Of a stretch of 64,000 nucleotides of DNA, positions 11,876 through 25,381 are shown in pieces. Numbering within the stretch: the stretch's first letter is position 1; each line of letters starts with the position of its first letter. Made by a program: the position numbers and the translations under genes. Origin of the DNA: Bisporella sp. PMI_857 (taxonomy: Eukaryota; Ascomycota; Leotiomycetes; Helotiales; Helotiaceae). The DNA is taken from contig JAJSPD010000077.1 in the NCBI GenBank assembly GCA_021307315.1, forward strand, positions 62,001-126,000, read 5' to 3'. Under the pieces are notes generated by a model. It was not told the origin of the DNA, made no database searches, and was given only the letters and a program-made list of their open reading frames with translations.

Positions 11876-12629
11876 CTTGAGATCAGTTGGATTAGAGTTC
11901 GATTCAGTCTAGTTTCAAGGACGTGAAAATTTCAAACGCTGAGCATTTCCTCGAGTAGCTAATAGTGCTTTGGAATTATAGTACGTTTTGGGGGTTTGCA
12001 GCAAAGACGTATACATCATTGACATCTTGATGACATCACACATTGATATCAGACTGTGATGGTGGGAGGCCATTTCCATGTGATAAGACACTTAGCTTGG
12101 GGTGCTAGAATTGCTTGGATTGCTTGACCTTTGGTATAAAAATAGCATAGATAAGCTAAAGAAAGTGGGAAGGCAGGGTAAAATGCTTATATAGACCGTG
12201 CCAGACTTCTTTTTGTCACGTGCTCTAAGAAACTGTAGAGTAGTAGACATACTATCTACTCCGTACGGTTATGCTGTTGGGCTTCCCCATAAATCAATAA
12301 AAGTAGGAGGTCGAAGCTCTGCCTTAGTTAATTTCACTGATCTACTATGGTAACGCCTGGCTATTGATCCTATCTCTTCTCATAGCTACATCCTCTGCCA
12401 AGACAATCCTTCTAAGATCGGCAGAAGGTAACGGATGAATAGCAATTAAGAAAGTCACAGGGTCATGATAACCGAAAATGGAAAAGATGGCGAAGAGCAG
12501 AATATATCGCATTTGTCAATTTGACTCCTTCCCTATAGAACCAAAGGCCAAGCTCACAGTCTTTGTATTTTATGCGCCATCAACAGAAGACTCCCGTTTC
12601 TCATCTCGCCTACTCTCATAGTCGACAAT
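11876..12629. other. Intergenic region
   Basis: No gene is seen. It holds the upstream side of the disrupted small gene and the 3' side of transaldolase, both on the minus strand. Confidence 0.45.
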
Positions 12630-13946
12630 TCATGCTGCCTCAATCTTCTTCTTCAGGATATCCTTCAAGACGATAGCATCAGCAGCAAATTTGCTGATAC
12701 CTTCCCGTAGCTTCTCGACAGCCATGACTAGGAGCAAAGTTAGTGTGGGTTCTTCGGAGCAACCGTAGTGAGCCATAATTAGGAGAGTATGTCTTACCGT
12801 CCTCGTTGAAGTCGAAGCGGAAGTCGGGCTCGTTGTCGATGTATGACTTCTTCTCGATATCAAGGTTCTTGGCACCAGAGGCATCGAGCTTCTTAGGAAC
12901 AGCGGCGTCGGAGTTCTGGAGCTCCTCGAGGAGACTTGGTGCAATGGTCAGGTAATCACAGCCAGCCAACTCGGTGATCTCGCCAATGTTTCGGAATGAT
13001 GCGCCCATGACGATGGTGTTGTATCCGTACTTCTTGTAGTAGTCGAAAATGGCCTTGACCGAAGCAACTCCCGGGTCTTCCTCCTTTGAGTAGGTCTTTC
13101 CGGTTGAGGCCTTGTGCCAATCAAGGATACGGCCGACGAATGGAGAGATGAGGAAAGTTCCAGCCTCAGCTGCAGCAATGGCTTGGACCTTGGAGAACAT
13201 GAGGGTGAGGTTGACGTTGATGCCGTGATCACGCTGTAAGATGCGAGCAGCCTGGATACCCTCCCATGTTGAAGCGATCTTGATGAGGATACGGGACTTG
13301 TCGATCCCGACCTCCTTATAGAGCTACACTCTGTCAGCAATGTTATGCATATCAGTAATTTGTGTTCCTACCGCAATGATGTGTAGAGCCTTGTCAACGG
13401 ATCCCTTAGTGTCGAACGAGAATCTGGCATCGACCTCAGTTGACACTTTTCCTGGCACAACGTTCAAGATCTCCTTTCCGAACTCGACTAGCAAACGGTC
13501 AAGGGTGGCATCTGTCTTTTCGTCGAGGGTCTTTCCATGATCCTTGCCGTAGGCGACCGCAGTATCAATTAGCTTGGCATATTCAGGCTTCTTGGAGGCA
13601 GCGAGAATGAGGGATGGGTTGGTGGTGGCATCTTGTGGCTTGTATTTGGCGATTGCTGGTCAATTGTTAGGATGGTTGGCTGTTGGAAGGTGGATGGTGG
13701 GGCTAGCATACATGCGAAGTCACCTATTGCAAGACGAATTAGCGATGAATTGACGATAGCAGAACAAATGAAGCTTACCAGAGTCGCTGACAACTGTCTG
13801 TAGCACGGCAGATGGTTAGCAAACTTCGGTGCTGGCCAAACGATAACTGTTTCGAATGTGGCGATGTTGTGATCGGAGCAGCGGGGGGAAAAAGTGAGGG
13901 GACTTACGGTGCCAGAGGCCTTCAATTGATCGAGCGAGGTGGGCAT
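12630..13946 (-). CDS. TAL1: Transaldolase
   Basis: This is the non-oxidative pentose phosphate enzyme that moves a dihydroxyacetone unit between sugar phosphates; cytosolic. Six exons (13908-13946, 13779-13797, 13712-13723, 13372-13655, 12798-13323, 12630-12727) give 325 residues. The substrate motif [10 protein letters not shown] lies near the N-terminus. The Schiff-base lysine is Lys133 in [29 protein letters not shown] and the IAPSLLEEL region are also typical. Exon 3 is a 12 nt microexon coding GDFA and part of the next codon. Skipping it would keep the frame but remove part of the conserved SGDFASIAKY strand. The gene looks intact. Confidence 0.95.
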
Positions 13947-15313
13947 GATGGTGAAGATGGTTATTGGGGGTTATCTGGGAGGAAGAGTAGAACGATTGGA
14001 GGATTTGTTATAATGGAAGGAGACAGGAGGGAAATATTTTGTTGAGCGGGTTTATGATCGGGGGAAAGAAAGGAAGAGAGAAAGTCACGATGTGTGAGTG
14101 AAAAGAAGAACCCCGCTGCTACCCAGTAAGTTAACCAGCTATACCAGGACCCCTCTATTGTTATTAATCGACGTGCACACCACCTATTCCATGGCTAATG
14201 CAGAATGAATGTGGTGGCAATGCTTATTAATATCCTTTCAATGACTTAATCCATATCTAATATCACTAAATAGAACCCAATTATTCATTTCTTTGATTTT
14301 AGCATGTTGATGACATAATTATTCTCATCCCACCTTTTTCTTTTGTTGACCCGCCACTCCGATATACCCGCACCCCCACGTGCTTCTCCTCCTGTTTCCG
14401 GAGCTGTCGCTCGCTATCAACTTAACTTTCTTCTACAATCACTTCTGTTCCGTCATCCAAACATCTCCGGCCCACGTCCGCTATCTACGGTAATCACCCA
14501 CGCCCAGATCATCTTCATCCTTAATTGGTCTAGATCAACATTAGAGTTAGATCCCTTGGTGACATGACTAAGACTTTTTTGCCTTTCATCACGTTCACAA
14601 CTTGTTCACTGGCATACAAAAGATACACAACGGAGAAAGCGAACACCAGTGGCGGAGGCCCCATGATCTCCTATCTATTGTATTTCTCATTTTGCACGAC
14701 CCCCATAACAAATAAGACTCACTTTTGGGGAGGAGCACAAATTTGTTGACACTCTACCTCCAAAACCCCTTATCTCGATCCTGTGGAGGAAAATAGAAGT
14801 CGATGCTTTCACGCTGAACATCTTCGCTTGGCCTTTCTATTGGTTGGCCTTTCAACCCTATTCACATAACACCCATCTCAAATTCCTGGTGGTTATACAG
14901 AATCCGCTTTCATCGCGTCCCATCTCACATCTCCTTTACCTTTGTTTTTTGCTCGTAAGAAATCGTGTTTCAACACGCGATGGACTCCATGCATTATGTA
15001 CCTCACTCAGCGAAGGTCCAGATCATGGTGACCATCATCCCAGTGATAAAGCTCCGAGGCAGATGAAAATCCGGTAGCTCAAAGCTGAGTTACGGAAGCA
15101 CAATTAAAATAGTAAGCTCCACGTCTCAGCTCGTTGCACTACATTCTTCCTGATTGCATTCGCAATCTATAGTAGCATTAGACTAGGCAACATTATCTGT
15201 ATCACGTGCAATACCTCCATAATAAACCATCATTACATTACTACGTTGTACAAATTTTTATTCTTGCAAGTTATCTGCCTGCAGCTATCCTACCCAGTCC
15301 GCATTTCCCATCT
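13947..15313. other. Intergenic region between TAL1 and the hydrolase
   Basis: It includes the TAL1 promoter on the left and the hydrolase 3' side on the right. Short plus-strand frames (14.3-15.1 kb) show no recognisable protein features. No gene is supported. Confidence 0.5.
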
Positions 15314-16662
15314 CTATGAGCTAGCCAGATTCTTAGTGCCTAGGTAGTCCAACCATACTCGATACGCCGCTGTGGCATTGTAGTGCAGGTTAATACCATG
15401 ACCAGTGGCTGGTTGCACGTAAGAGCCAAAATTGTCCTCTGCAACCTGTGGGAAGTTCTTCTTCACCAGGGCTCCCATGTCAGGAGCAACACCTCCAGTG
15501 GCTGTGCAATTACTTCCGCAGAATGGAAGATCAGTGTCTATCATCTGTTAACATGGTATACAATATGAAGAATGAGACGAATCCTTACCTCCATTAAGGA
15601 CAAAGACAGGACCACCATAACTGTTCACCGCAGGCGTGCCTGCCAACGACAACAGCTCTCCAATAGTGACTGGCTGCTTCGTGTTCTCCGTATACGTCAA
15701 GATTTCGGGGTCATATTTCCCTGGATACAAGAAGAGGTACTTGTTCGCTTCTGCATTGCTGGACACCAAATATCCATTTGGCAGATCCTGCGATGGTGGC
15801 AAAGTGCCTAAATCAAGGGGTGCCAAATAACCAATCAGGGGCTCTGCAAATAAACTAAGAGTAGCCTGCAGCTGTGTCCCACTGACTCCTCCAAACCGCA
15901 GAGGCTGGTTCCTGTTCGCTTGTTGGAAGTTTCCTCCTGCAAGGAAGCTGGCAAGGAAGGAGAAATTCGTGGTGAATCCCGTCAAGACGATGCCGTCGGT
16001 CAGGTTGGGATACTGATTGGCAAGAATGTAGGTCTGTATAGACCCGAACGAGTGTCCGACATGGACGACTTTCTCAAATGCGTGGTTCACGCCTGGGAAC
16101 GTACCATTGCGAAGACGTTGCGTGAGCGCGGCGGTCGCAGCGACCTCGAGATTTGCTTGAATCTCGTTGAGGACGCGACCGTGCGAGGATTTACCGATGC
16201 CCAGACGGTCAAAGGAGAGCGTGGAGTACTTATAATCATCAGTCGCAACGTCAAGGTAGCTATAATTGTAGCCATTAAATGGGAGATCCCAGTATCTGCT
16301 TTAGTCAGCTCCTTTTCCTCCTGAGGGGCGAAAACTTGCGCCTTATCGAATCCAACACCGTGCGTCAAGACCTGAACAGTAGGGTTGGTACTATTGTCAA
16401 AACTTGGCTGGCAGAATTGCGTGCTGATGTTATATGTTCCAGACACGGTATTGTAGCCGGTCAACACCGTGTCAGAGAAATTCCGTCCTTGTTGCGTGAG
16501 GTTGCGGACGAAGTCGACCACATCCAAGTTCGTTTGTGGGATAGCAATATCGAAGACACCTTGTCTTGCAGATATGGTGACTGGAACTGTAGCATTTATG
16601 CATCGTTTCGCGCTTGCACTAGCGACTAAGGCAAGAAATGTGAGAGTACTATACATCTTCAT
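15314..16662 (-). CDS. Secreted alpha/beta-hydrolase
   Basis: Three exons (16340-16662, 15589-16295, 15314-15537) give 417 residues from the Met at 16662; an in-frame Met lies six codons upstream at 16680. The N-terminus MKMYSTLTFLALVASASA is a signal peptide, so the product is probably exported. Alpha/beta-hydrolase landmarks are an oxyanion region (LTHGVGFDKAYWDLP), the nucleophile elbow VGHSFGS, an acid in NGDTDLPFCG and the catalytic histidine in TGHGINLHYN. Several Asn-X-Ser/Thr sites fit a secreted glycoprotein. The first intron (16296-16339) uses a GC donor (GCAAGT), and only this choice restores the conserved Asp-Lys-Ala-Tyr-Trp join. Substrate unknown; esterase or lipase-like activity is inference. 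Confidence 0.86.
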
Positions 16663-19600
16663 TCTATCAATCATGCGCATACAGAGCTTTATTTTGCAGA
16701 GTCAAAGCTCAAATATGTATCATTTTAACCTCAGTATCAATCAACCATGATATCAGTGATACTCGGTGTACTTTTCACATTTGTGAGTCACATTATTGAG
16801 CTTAAGTGGCCATACCGGAGAACCCCATATTCGGGAAGGCGGTTAGTTCCCAAATCACACTTCCCTTACCTATTCAAGACTTAGCGGTCCTGAACCAGCA
16901 TGGGGAATTGATGACTGCCGCAATGTAGATGGGACCCTAGGTGCGCCATTTGGAATTCTTTCAAAGGAGGAAATGGCTGATGGCGGCGGATGACTTCGTC
17001 TAGTCTCGCCTGCTTATCGCGAGGGATACAGCATCATGGGTTTTGGACTCAAGGCTGGGGATCTAATGGTACGGTTTACGACCGTCAGACTTACTAATAA
17101 CCCCAGGCTTGCGAAAGCAATTGCGTTACGGGTGGTATATCGACATTTATACCCTTGTACTGTGCATTGTGTGATATGGCATTACTAATCTGCATGCGTA
17201 TTAGGTCAGAGTAGCAATGTCATGGTATCTCATTAGATATCATAGCAATACTTGGTACTGCGGACGGTTGTTTTTACGCTTAATTTTATTATAGAGAAAC
17301 AGGTGTATAGGCTTTATATCAACTTTACCGATTAGTGATATTCTTTCTGGGCCGCTATAGCGAAAGCCAAGGTGACCTGTAGGATTATCGGGGTATAACA
17401 TGATATAAAGAATCGCATACCCTAAGCTGCGTTTTTATCTTATAGTATTACTATACGACATTGGTATTTAAAATCCTCGTACCAAGCTTCCCAAGACGCT
17501 GTACACAAAAGATACGAAAATACTAAGGTTTCCACTGCCTAAGGTAAACGATGGGAATATACCAAGATGGCGATATAAATGTAGTAACATTTAGGTAGCT
17601 GAAAATTGCATAATTTGTGGTGGAAATACCGCCAGATCAACGTCCCTTGTTTTTTTTAACATTCCATGCCTTGCCAGCCTTATCCCTTTTCCCTCTACAT
17701 CTTGATGCCTTTGCCAAATGCATGCACGGGAAATAGCCAAAACCATACAGCAGCGCGAGGAGCGGATGACAATGCTTCTAACGTATTTGGGGTCCGCGGG
17801 GTGTGGCATTTTTCTCACCCCGCCTTTAACCGATCGGGAGCATCATAACCCCCCTTGCTCTTCCTGCAGATTATTGATTTGCGTCAGCCCGAGTAGACAT
17901 CTGACAGCAGCCCATAGCACGGATTCGGCTGTCGCTGCGATCTGGAAAACCGCGTTGCTCGGCTGCCCTTGTTTTTCCCAAAAGCTACCTCCACATCGGA
18001 AACGTCCCCAGGTGCTGGTCTATAGGGCCGGGGGACCTGTCGGCTCCGTATCAAATAGCCCAGCCATTCAGCTCGATGGAAGTGAGCAGCTATATCGCGC
18101 CCCTCCCATGTTGAATCTGGAGGGCACGAGGAGCCCGTCGCCATGACGGCATGGTAGAAGATGACGCTTTGGAGGGTTCTTATCGTCGGGGCAAAAGACG
18201 CCAGAGCAAGGGATGGCATAGCAAGAGGAACCTCATACGTTCAGGGATAGAAGCTCCTGATCTATTGTCATGGTGCTAAGAGAACTTACTCGTAGGAAGC
18301 TTGAGGTTTCTTAGTACGTCCGCTTCTACCGGCTAGATTTAATATTCCTCAACCTAAGGGAACATACGCTTTGACATCGTGCAAAAAAGTCGGCGAAATG
18401 CTTCGCTTCTGCTTGTTGAGTGAGGTGGATAAAAGGCGGTTTCAGGGTTGATGTCAATGCAGCGATTGTCTCCGTGGGTTATAAGGTCGTATGGAATATG
18501 TAGTCCATAAACTTTCAGCACCACTTACCGGGAGAGTTGGCAGATTCATAATAGCGGGGCTAAGTGATGATTCGATGTAATGGTTATTCGATAGTGCCCT
18601 CCATTGATAATTCTCCTGAGGGAGTTTCGTGCTGTGTAGGGTTGGCAGGGAAAGGCGTACGTGGAACGGGGCATCAATCTGTTGGTACCTCGCTGATCTT
18701 CTTTCTTGATGAGAGCGACGCGACTAAAGTGTTGTTGTTGTTGTAAGTGTGCGGTCCAGGTTTGTTGGGCCGATCTCAACGGGAAGTTGATTGAACTTGG
18801 GTAAAGATTTAAATAACGGCATACTACAGCTGGAGTTATTATAGCAATCGCTGTTGAAGATATAGAAGATTGAGCACCGCAAGGTTAGGCATGCAACACA
18901 ACTTAGTATGTGTACCTTTAGCTTCCAATTTTACTACTCTGATGATGGATAGCGTAAAATACTTGGGAAATGGGTAAGGATTACATGAAGTATTAGAAGA
19001 ATAGGTTTTTAAAGATGTAGAAGGACAAAAGATCGAATCCAACGCACCTTGTACTGAGAGTCAGCTGGGAGAAAACGGCTCTTGTCCGTTGGCTAATTGA
19101 CGGTGTAGTAAACGCTTGAAGGCTCCAACAAAATCCTCTGGCTGATACGTTCTAATTCGCTACAGCGGTAGCTATTAGACCAGAGGATAGCATCATATTA
19201 GATTTTTCACAATATGGCTGCAGGCCCTCATAGTGGCAGGAAGTAATCAACGGGCTGTTGAAGTATAGCTCAACCTCGAAACATTAGGAGCTGCTTTTCA
19301 TAGTGGTTTTTTTTTTGGAATGCAAAGGAGGACTTGAGCTTCAACTTCCAAATATTGATTTTATTCCCGCTTTTTTATAACTAGAGCAAGGCGCACATTA
19401 TGATTTCAAAGTTGATTACACTTGACAAGACAAACCGAGTCGCAGAAGCTGAGACAGGCATACTCTTGGAGGTTGATTGAGTCATTATCGGACCATTAAT
19501 TATGCTTTGCGTATTGATTGCTCAGACTAGAGGGACATTGAAGGCACCCAATACCAAGGTTCTAGCTCTAATCTAGATACATTTATAGTAGGGTATAACA

Positions 19601-20284
19601 GACGCATTGCCGAGGCTGACGTTTTGGTTCTAAACTTCACCTAACACCAGAAATGTGGCACCGTAGTGCATCTGAGAAAGTGCTCATGACGAGGCCGCAT
19701 AAGGTAATGAAAGAATCCTTGCGTCGTCTAGCAGAGAGTGGGTGATGCTGGATCTTTCGGTTCAGCATTGCGTGTAAAGTAGCCAGATAGAGGACAGAAA
19801 GTAGAGGCCGCTGTAGCAAAGACCAAGAAAATCGCCTTGATATTTATCTTTGACTATCATAAAATACCCACCCCAAATGCAAACCATATTGGGATTCCTC
19901 CTAGGCGAACCAGCATATTGGGCATAATTTTTCTACGTAACTTGGAATAGGACATTATCATTGTCCCAGAATGGAGAAAAAAACAATAATAAATCTAACT
20001 ACTTAGCCTCGCGATGTGCTATCTATAATCTCTCCATTCTATGGTGAAAGGAGGGTGCTGCTGGGCATAATTTTTACCTGACAAAGCTTGGAATTTGCGC
20101 TTAAAACCACGTCATCGCTTCACGAATAGTCTTGTCAGCAACTAAGTGTTTGACGCTGTTCAATTATGAGCATGTGAGCCTAGCCTTCTATATCTGCTAA
20201 CGCGACGAGAGTTCTCGGTTTTCCACCGCTCTCGACACAGTTACATGCTAATATGACCGCTTTAACAAGTGTGGGATGATGGCT
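16663..20284. other. Gene-poor gap of 3.6 kb
   Basis: The region is mostly AT-rich, with a GC-richer island at about 17.6-18.2 kb where frames of about 110-140 codons are open on both strands. None resembles a known protein, and the opposing frames suggest compositional openness rather than genes. No tRNA or clear repeat was recognised. Confidence 0.45.
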
Positions 20285-21550
20285 TTAGCGTGTTCCATAT
20301 GCCCCCCAAAGACCGAATGGTCCATCGCAGTTCTTCCACATTTTGATGGTCCCATCCTCGCTACCAGTGGCATATAGCTTCCCATCCGGAGAATAGCTGA
20401 TGCTCCAGATTGGACCGTGATGGCCTTTGTGCACGGCTATGGATGTTAGTCAAGCTTGATGGTAGACGGAGGCAACTTACTGATTTCTTGCTCAGAGTCT
20501 AGATCATGTACCCGCGCCCATGTATCTCCTAGGGCACCTGTTACGAACTTTCGTTGCGTAGGGTGTAGAGCAACACTAGCGATCTCGTAATCCAACTTGA
20601 TTGATTTCAAGTGATCCATAGCCAATTTTCCTCCAAAAAAGTAAACAGTGCGGCCAGCAGCTACTGTGAGAATTGGTTCAGTGCCTCCAAAGCCATCCGC
20701 AGTGCCTTTAACATTAGTGAGCTCGCATGAGAGAATATTTCCATCGACCACATATTCCTGAATGACCTCGCCGCGTCCCAAATCCCACCACCGAATGACT
20801 TTGTCATCCGCAGCCGTGATAAGAATATCAGCTTGGTTGGTCCAAACAATTGCTCTGATCATGCCCTTGTGTACGCCGGCACCAATCTCAAAGGCTGCAT
20901 CCGCTTTGATGACGGTGAGCCCATCAACCTTCTCGATTGAATCAATCTTGTCAAGGTCAAAGATGCGTAGTTTCTTTTCGTGCCCTCCAGTTGCTACGAT
21001 ATTGCTGCTGTTAGGTGGGAAGGCAACGGCGCGGACAATATGATCATGCTTTAACGTGACTCTCTCTTCACCGGTATGGGTATCCCATACTTTTCTGCAA
21101 TTGTTGTCAGCACTGCCGTCGACTGAAGCCACTCAAGCTCGGAGAAACTTACGCGGAGAAGTCGGCAGAGGCAGTTGCTGCACTGCTGGCATCAGCAGAC
21201 AAACGAGCCTGCCAAACGGCACCTTTGTGGCCGAAGAAAGTTCCAATCCTGCGTGGTGTAAGCATCGCATAAGTATATTATAGAGTTATTCGCATACCAA
21301 TCACCTGTGATGCCGTCGCGAAGCATAGGATTGTTGTCTTTACAGGCCGAAATCAGGTAGCTGGAGCTTTCTGCACCAGAACCTGGTGGACATTCGCATT
21401 AGCGACAACTGCGTAATCTAGATGATAACTAAAAAACTCACTGCCTACGACACCAGAGTAGCTCAGATGGGTAACTGGTCGCGAATGACCATGGCAGGTA
21501 AGAGGAACATATTGCTTGGAAGCTTCAGTGGTGGTAGTGGTTGAATTCAT
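20285..21550 (-). CDS. STRAP-like WD40 repeat protein
   Basis: Five exons (21442-21550, 21298-21370, 21153-21248, 20481-21094, 20285-20436) give 347 residues. WD40 repeats cover nearly the whole chain, for example [56 protein letters not shown] and [15 protein letters not shown]. The pattern matches serine-threonine kinase receptor-associated protein (STRAP/UNRIP), a scaffold that in animals joins the SMN complex and TGF-beta signalling. Fungal orthologues are little characterised. It is divergent from DOA1, another WD40 gene, across 975 bases. eIF3i is a related possibility, but the opening [13 protein letters not shown] and the sequence around the repeats favour STRAP. Confidence 0.85.
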
Positions 21551-22525
21551 CTTGCTGAATAAAGATAATGGATCTGCCAGGCTGAGTGTATTAGGTGAAA
21601 CTAATTATGATGGATGCGCGGCAAAGTGCAAAGCGAGGAAATGCGATCAGGCTGGGATCCAGATTGTACAAAAAGTCGGAATGGTGTTTGTGCGCTTGTA
21701 GAAGATAGTTCGTCAATTATGTTTGCTGTAGGTGTGGAGGACGAGACTCCCGAATGCTATTGAGCAGAAGTATATGATGGCAGAAGCGCAAAGATTGTAT
21801 TCGAAGTACAGATAGTATTGCCCTTTGCAGGGTATGGGGTATCGGAAATGTAAAGAGGCAGTCGCGATTCTATCTGGGAATGAGATTCGTTGCGGTCGTA
21901 AAAGTCGTTACTGAATCTTAGCAAATGACGCTTGCGACATGTATTTTCGTCTCAACCTTGGTCGATTTTGCTTGACCACAAATGCAAATATATGTCGGCT
22001 CTGGTCTTCTCTTGTTGAAGGAAAATATAAAAGGAGGGATAATGGTGGTGAAGGGAGAGGATGAGGGTGGAGAGGGTTTGGCCTCGAATTTCAGAAGTAC
22101 GCTTGATCCGCTGCCCAATGCTGCTAGTTCAAACTTGTAAATTAAGGGGAAACTTTTATCCGTCAACTTATTTTCTTTTTCAAGGTTGACAGCAACACTA
22201 GCCACAAATGTCACAATTCAGCCACATCCACGGCCACAGCCTCGCGCCAGCTTATAATCAATAAATAAACCCCTGCTAACGGATAAAGGTTATCTTAACA
22301 CACAAGGCGTCTAAAGGCTAAGGCTGAGTAGGGTAAGGCTGGCTGGCTTAAGTAACCAGAATTGAGCATAGACAAGGCTCGACAACCTTGTTCTTTCTAT
22401 CGAAGGCAACGGATACCCATAGCATAATCCTCTACAAAGGTTAACGAAGCAATTAACCAGACAGGGCCAGTAACCTCTCTTCTTCGGATCTCTGCCAGTG
22501 ATCAGAACCTTTCATATACTTTACC
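21551..22525. other. Bidirectional promoter region, STRAP-like gene / DOA1
   Basis: This 975-base gap separates two divergent start codons, so it must hold both promoters. No third gene is supported. A run of repeated AAGGCT-like words lies at about 22300-22350. Confidence 0.5.
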
Positions 22526-25381
22526 ATGGCAGAGTACAAGCTGTCGGCCACCTTAACCGGTCATGAAGATGATGTAAGAGTCCCCAGCTACCCCCGCCAT
22601 GGCTCAGATGAGTTGCTCCGACGACAAGTCAAGCAACTGATACCGTCTTGCCGTGTCTTTATGCAACAATGCCCTAGAGGTGATCAGAACCAAATTCATG
22701 GTCCACGTTCGTGCAGGCTTGAATGACCCGCACATTTTCTACAGTGAGCTTTGGCGCAAAGCCTAAAGAGAAATCTGCCGCTGACGCTTGCCTCTTGTGG
22801 ACTTCTTCACGTTATATTTGCTAACTATCTGTGATAGGTCAGAGCAGTCGTATTTCCTTCCGCCAAAGCTATAATATCAGGCTCTCGAGATGGAACGGTT
22901 CGCCTGTGGAAGCTGCTATCCGACAACCCTCCAATCTTCGATGGCACAATATCCTCCCACGCTACAGCTTTCGTAAATAGCGTCGCTTACCTACCCTCAA
23001 CTTCCAACTTCAAAGATGGTCTTATACTTTCTGCCGGAAAAGATACAATCATTGAGGTTCGAGAACCAGCAAAGGCACCAGATCAGAATGCGGAACGACT
23101 ACTCATTGGGCATGCTGGAAATGTCTGCGCCCTAGACATTGATCCAGGCTTGCAATATATTGTTAGCGGTTCATGGGACGGTACAGCACGGACTTGGCCG
23201 ATAGGGAAGTGGGAACCAGAAACGGAATTTAGAGGGCACGAAGGCTCTGTTTGGGGGGTGTTAGCCTATGATGCAGAGACCGTCATTACAGCGTGTGCAG
23301 ACAAGCTTATTAGAATATTTCATCGGTCAGGAAAACTCATTAGGAAGGTCAAGGGCGGAGATGATGTGGTCAGAGCATTGTGTCGGGTCACAAACCATCC
23401 GTCCGGTGCAGAATTCGCCTCCGCCGGAAACGACGGAGTTATACGCCTATGGACACTGAGTGGCAAAGTACTAGCAGAATTACATGGCCATGATAATTTT
23501 ATATACTCTCTTGCCTCGGCGCCTTCAGGAGAGCTTATCAGTAGTAGCGAGGACCGAACTGCGCGCATATGGAAGGGAACCGAATGCGTTCAGACAATTA
23601 CGCACCCTGCGATATCTGTGTGGAGCGTTGCTGTGTGCCCGGAAAATGGTGACCTAGTTACCGGTGCGAGTGACCGGGTTGTCAGGGTCTTTACGAGGGA
23701 TCCAGAACGCTTTGCAGATGCGGAGACTACGCGACAGTTTGTTGATGCTGTCAAAGAATCTGCTATCCCACAACAACAAGTCGGTGAGATCAATAAAGAG
23801 AAGCTTCCAGGACCGCAGTTCTTGCAGCAGAAGAGCGGAACTAAAGATGGCCAAGTCCAGATGATTAAGGAATTAAATGGAACTGTCTCAGCATACATGT
23901 GGTCAGCAAGTTAGTCTCCCATCCGTTAAATTTACATAATTTTACTGATGAAGTAGGTGCTGGGAAGTGGGACCACGTTGGTACTGTCACTGACCAAGCA
24001 GGTAGTAGCGGCAGAAAGGTAAATTGGTCTCCAGAATCTCTCGAGTCCAAGCCAAAGCTAAGTTGAGATAGACTGAGTTTGAAGGGCAACAGTATGATTA
24101 TGTCTTCGATGTCGATGTTGAGGATGGAAAACCACCCTTAAAGCTACCTTTTAATGTGTCTCAGAATCCGTATGACGCGGCGCAAAAGTTCCTGGAGAGA
24201 AATAAACTTCCAATCACATATCTAGAAGCAGTGGCTGCGCACATTGTGGGGAATTCGCAAGGGGTGAGCCTTGACGCGCCAATGGCAGACGTTCCTTCAG
24301 GACCTGGTTCTGATCCATGGGGCAGCGACCAAAGATATCGACCTGATGGCGCACCAACTCAAGCAACGCCGGCTCGCCCTAAGTATCTGCCACAGAAAGA
24401 CTATCTCCTTATCACAGTCTCCTCGCTCCCCAAACTCCAGCAAAAGGTGCAGGAGGTGAATAAGCTTTTGATCGAGAATGGTCAAAAGGATATATCGCTA
24501 AATCCCGAAGAGCTCGAAACTCTAGTAGCTGTTCGAAAACAATTCGAGGCAAAGTCTAAGAAGCCTGTCCCAGGTGGTCTGGAGCTAGCAATTAAGTTAG
24601 CGACGTCCTGGCCTTACAAAGATAGGATGGCCGGCTTGGACTTGCTCAGACTCCTTGTAGATTCATCAACGGCAGCGTCTTATACTAATGCGCAGGGCGA
24701 AAATGTTGTGGATGTCCTCATCCAAAGCTCTGCTGAGAATGATCCACGGGGCGAGAATCATCTCGCAATGGCGGTGCGAGGATTTGTAAGTGGTGTCTCT
24801 ACTGCGGTGTTGTCTGTCAAGTCGTGCGTATCTTCTGACGTAGATACGAATAGGCAAACTTGTTCTCTACCACCGAGGGCCGCGAGCTCGCATTATCGTC
24901 ATTTGAGAAGATACAGAACTTCACATCAGATTCGGTTAAGTCCAGTACCAATAGGAATCTTCTTGTCGCCGCGGCCACAGTTTATGTCAACTACGCCGTG
25001 TTACTGAAATCCAACAGTTCTGACACCAATTTTGAATATGGGTTAAGCATTGTTGATTCATTGAGGCGTATCCTTGAAGGTCAGACGGATTCAGAGGTGT
25101 TGTTCCGCTCCCTAGTCGCCACAGGTACAAGTAAGTATCTTGATTTTATGACACTTACCTACATTTCAGGTTCCCTGAATCTGCCTTATTTCTAGAGGTC
25201 GTATTTCATAGGAGTAGAATGCTAATCGCCCTTCTCATTAGTTATTCAAATTGACAACGAAGTCAAGAGTGCGGCGAAGGATATCTACGAGATTGGAAAG
25301 GCAATGGATCGGGCCATAAGCAAGGCGAATGAACCAAGAATCAAGCATCTGGTGGCGGAGATCAAGGAGATTCTTAAATGA
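22526..25381 (+). CDS. DOA1: DOA1/UFD3/PLAP ubiquitin-binding WD40-PFU-PUL protein
   Basis: DOA1 (PLAA in animals) binds ubiquitin and the AAA ATPase Cdc48 and acts in ubiquitin homeostasis and turnover of ubiquitylated cargo. Six exons (22526-22573, 22838-23909, 23957-24018, 24072-24785, 24854-25130, 25242-25381) give 770 residues. An N-terminal propeller of about seven WD40 repeats (KLSATLTGHEDDVRAVVF through VTGASDRVVRVFTRD) spans residues about 1-310. The PFU ubiquitin-binding domain is at about 395-470 (YDYVFDVDVEDGKPPLKLPF, LERNKLPITYLEAV). The armadillo-like PUL domain that contacts Cdc48 fills about 500-770. All three domains are intact and in the usual order. It runs convergent with the alcohol dehydrogenase gene. 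Confidence 0.93.

Noticed and set aside
17718..18219. Overlapping open frames of 111-142 codons on both strands
   Set aside because: Opposing frames with no motif or splice structure; best explained by local GC richness.
19025..19045. tRNA-like B box (GATCGAATCC)
   Set aside because: No A box or acceptor stem could be placed at a proper distance.
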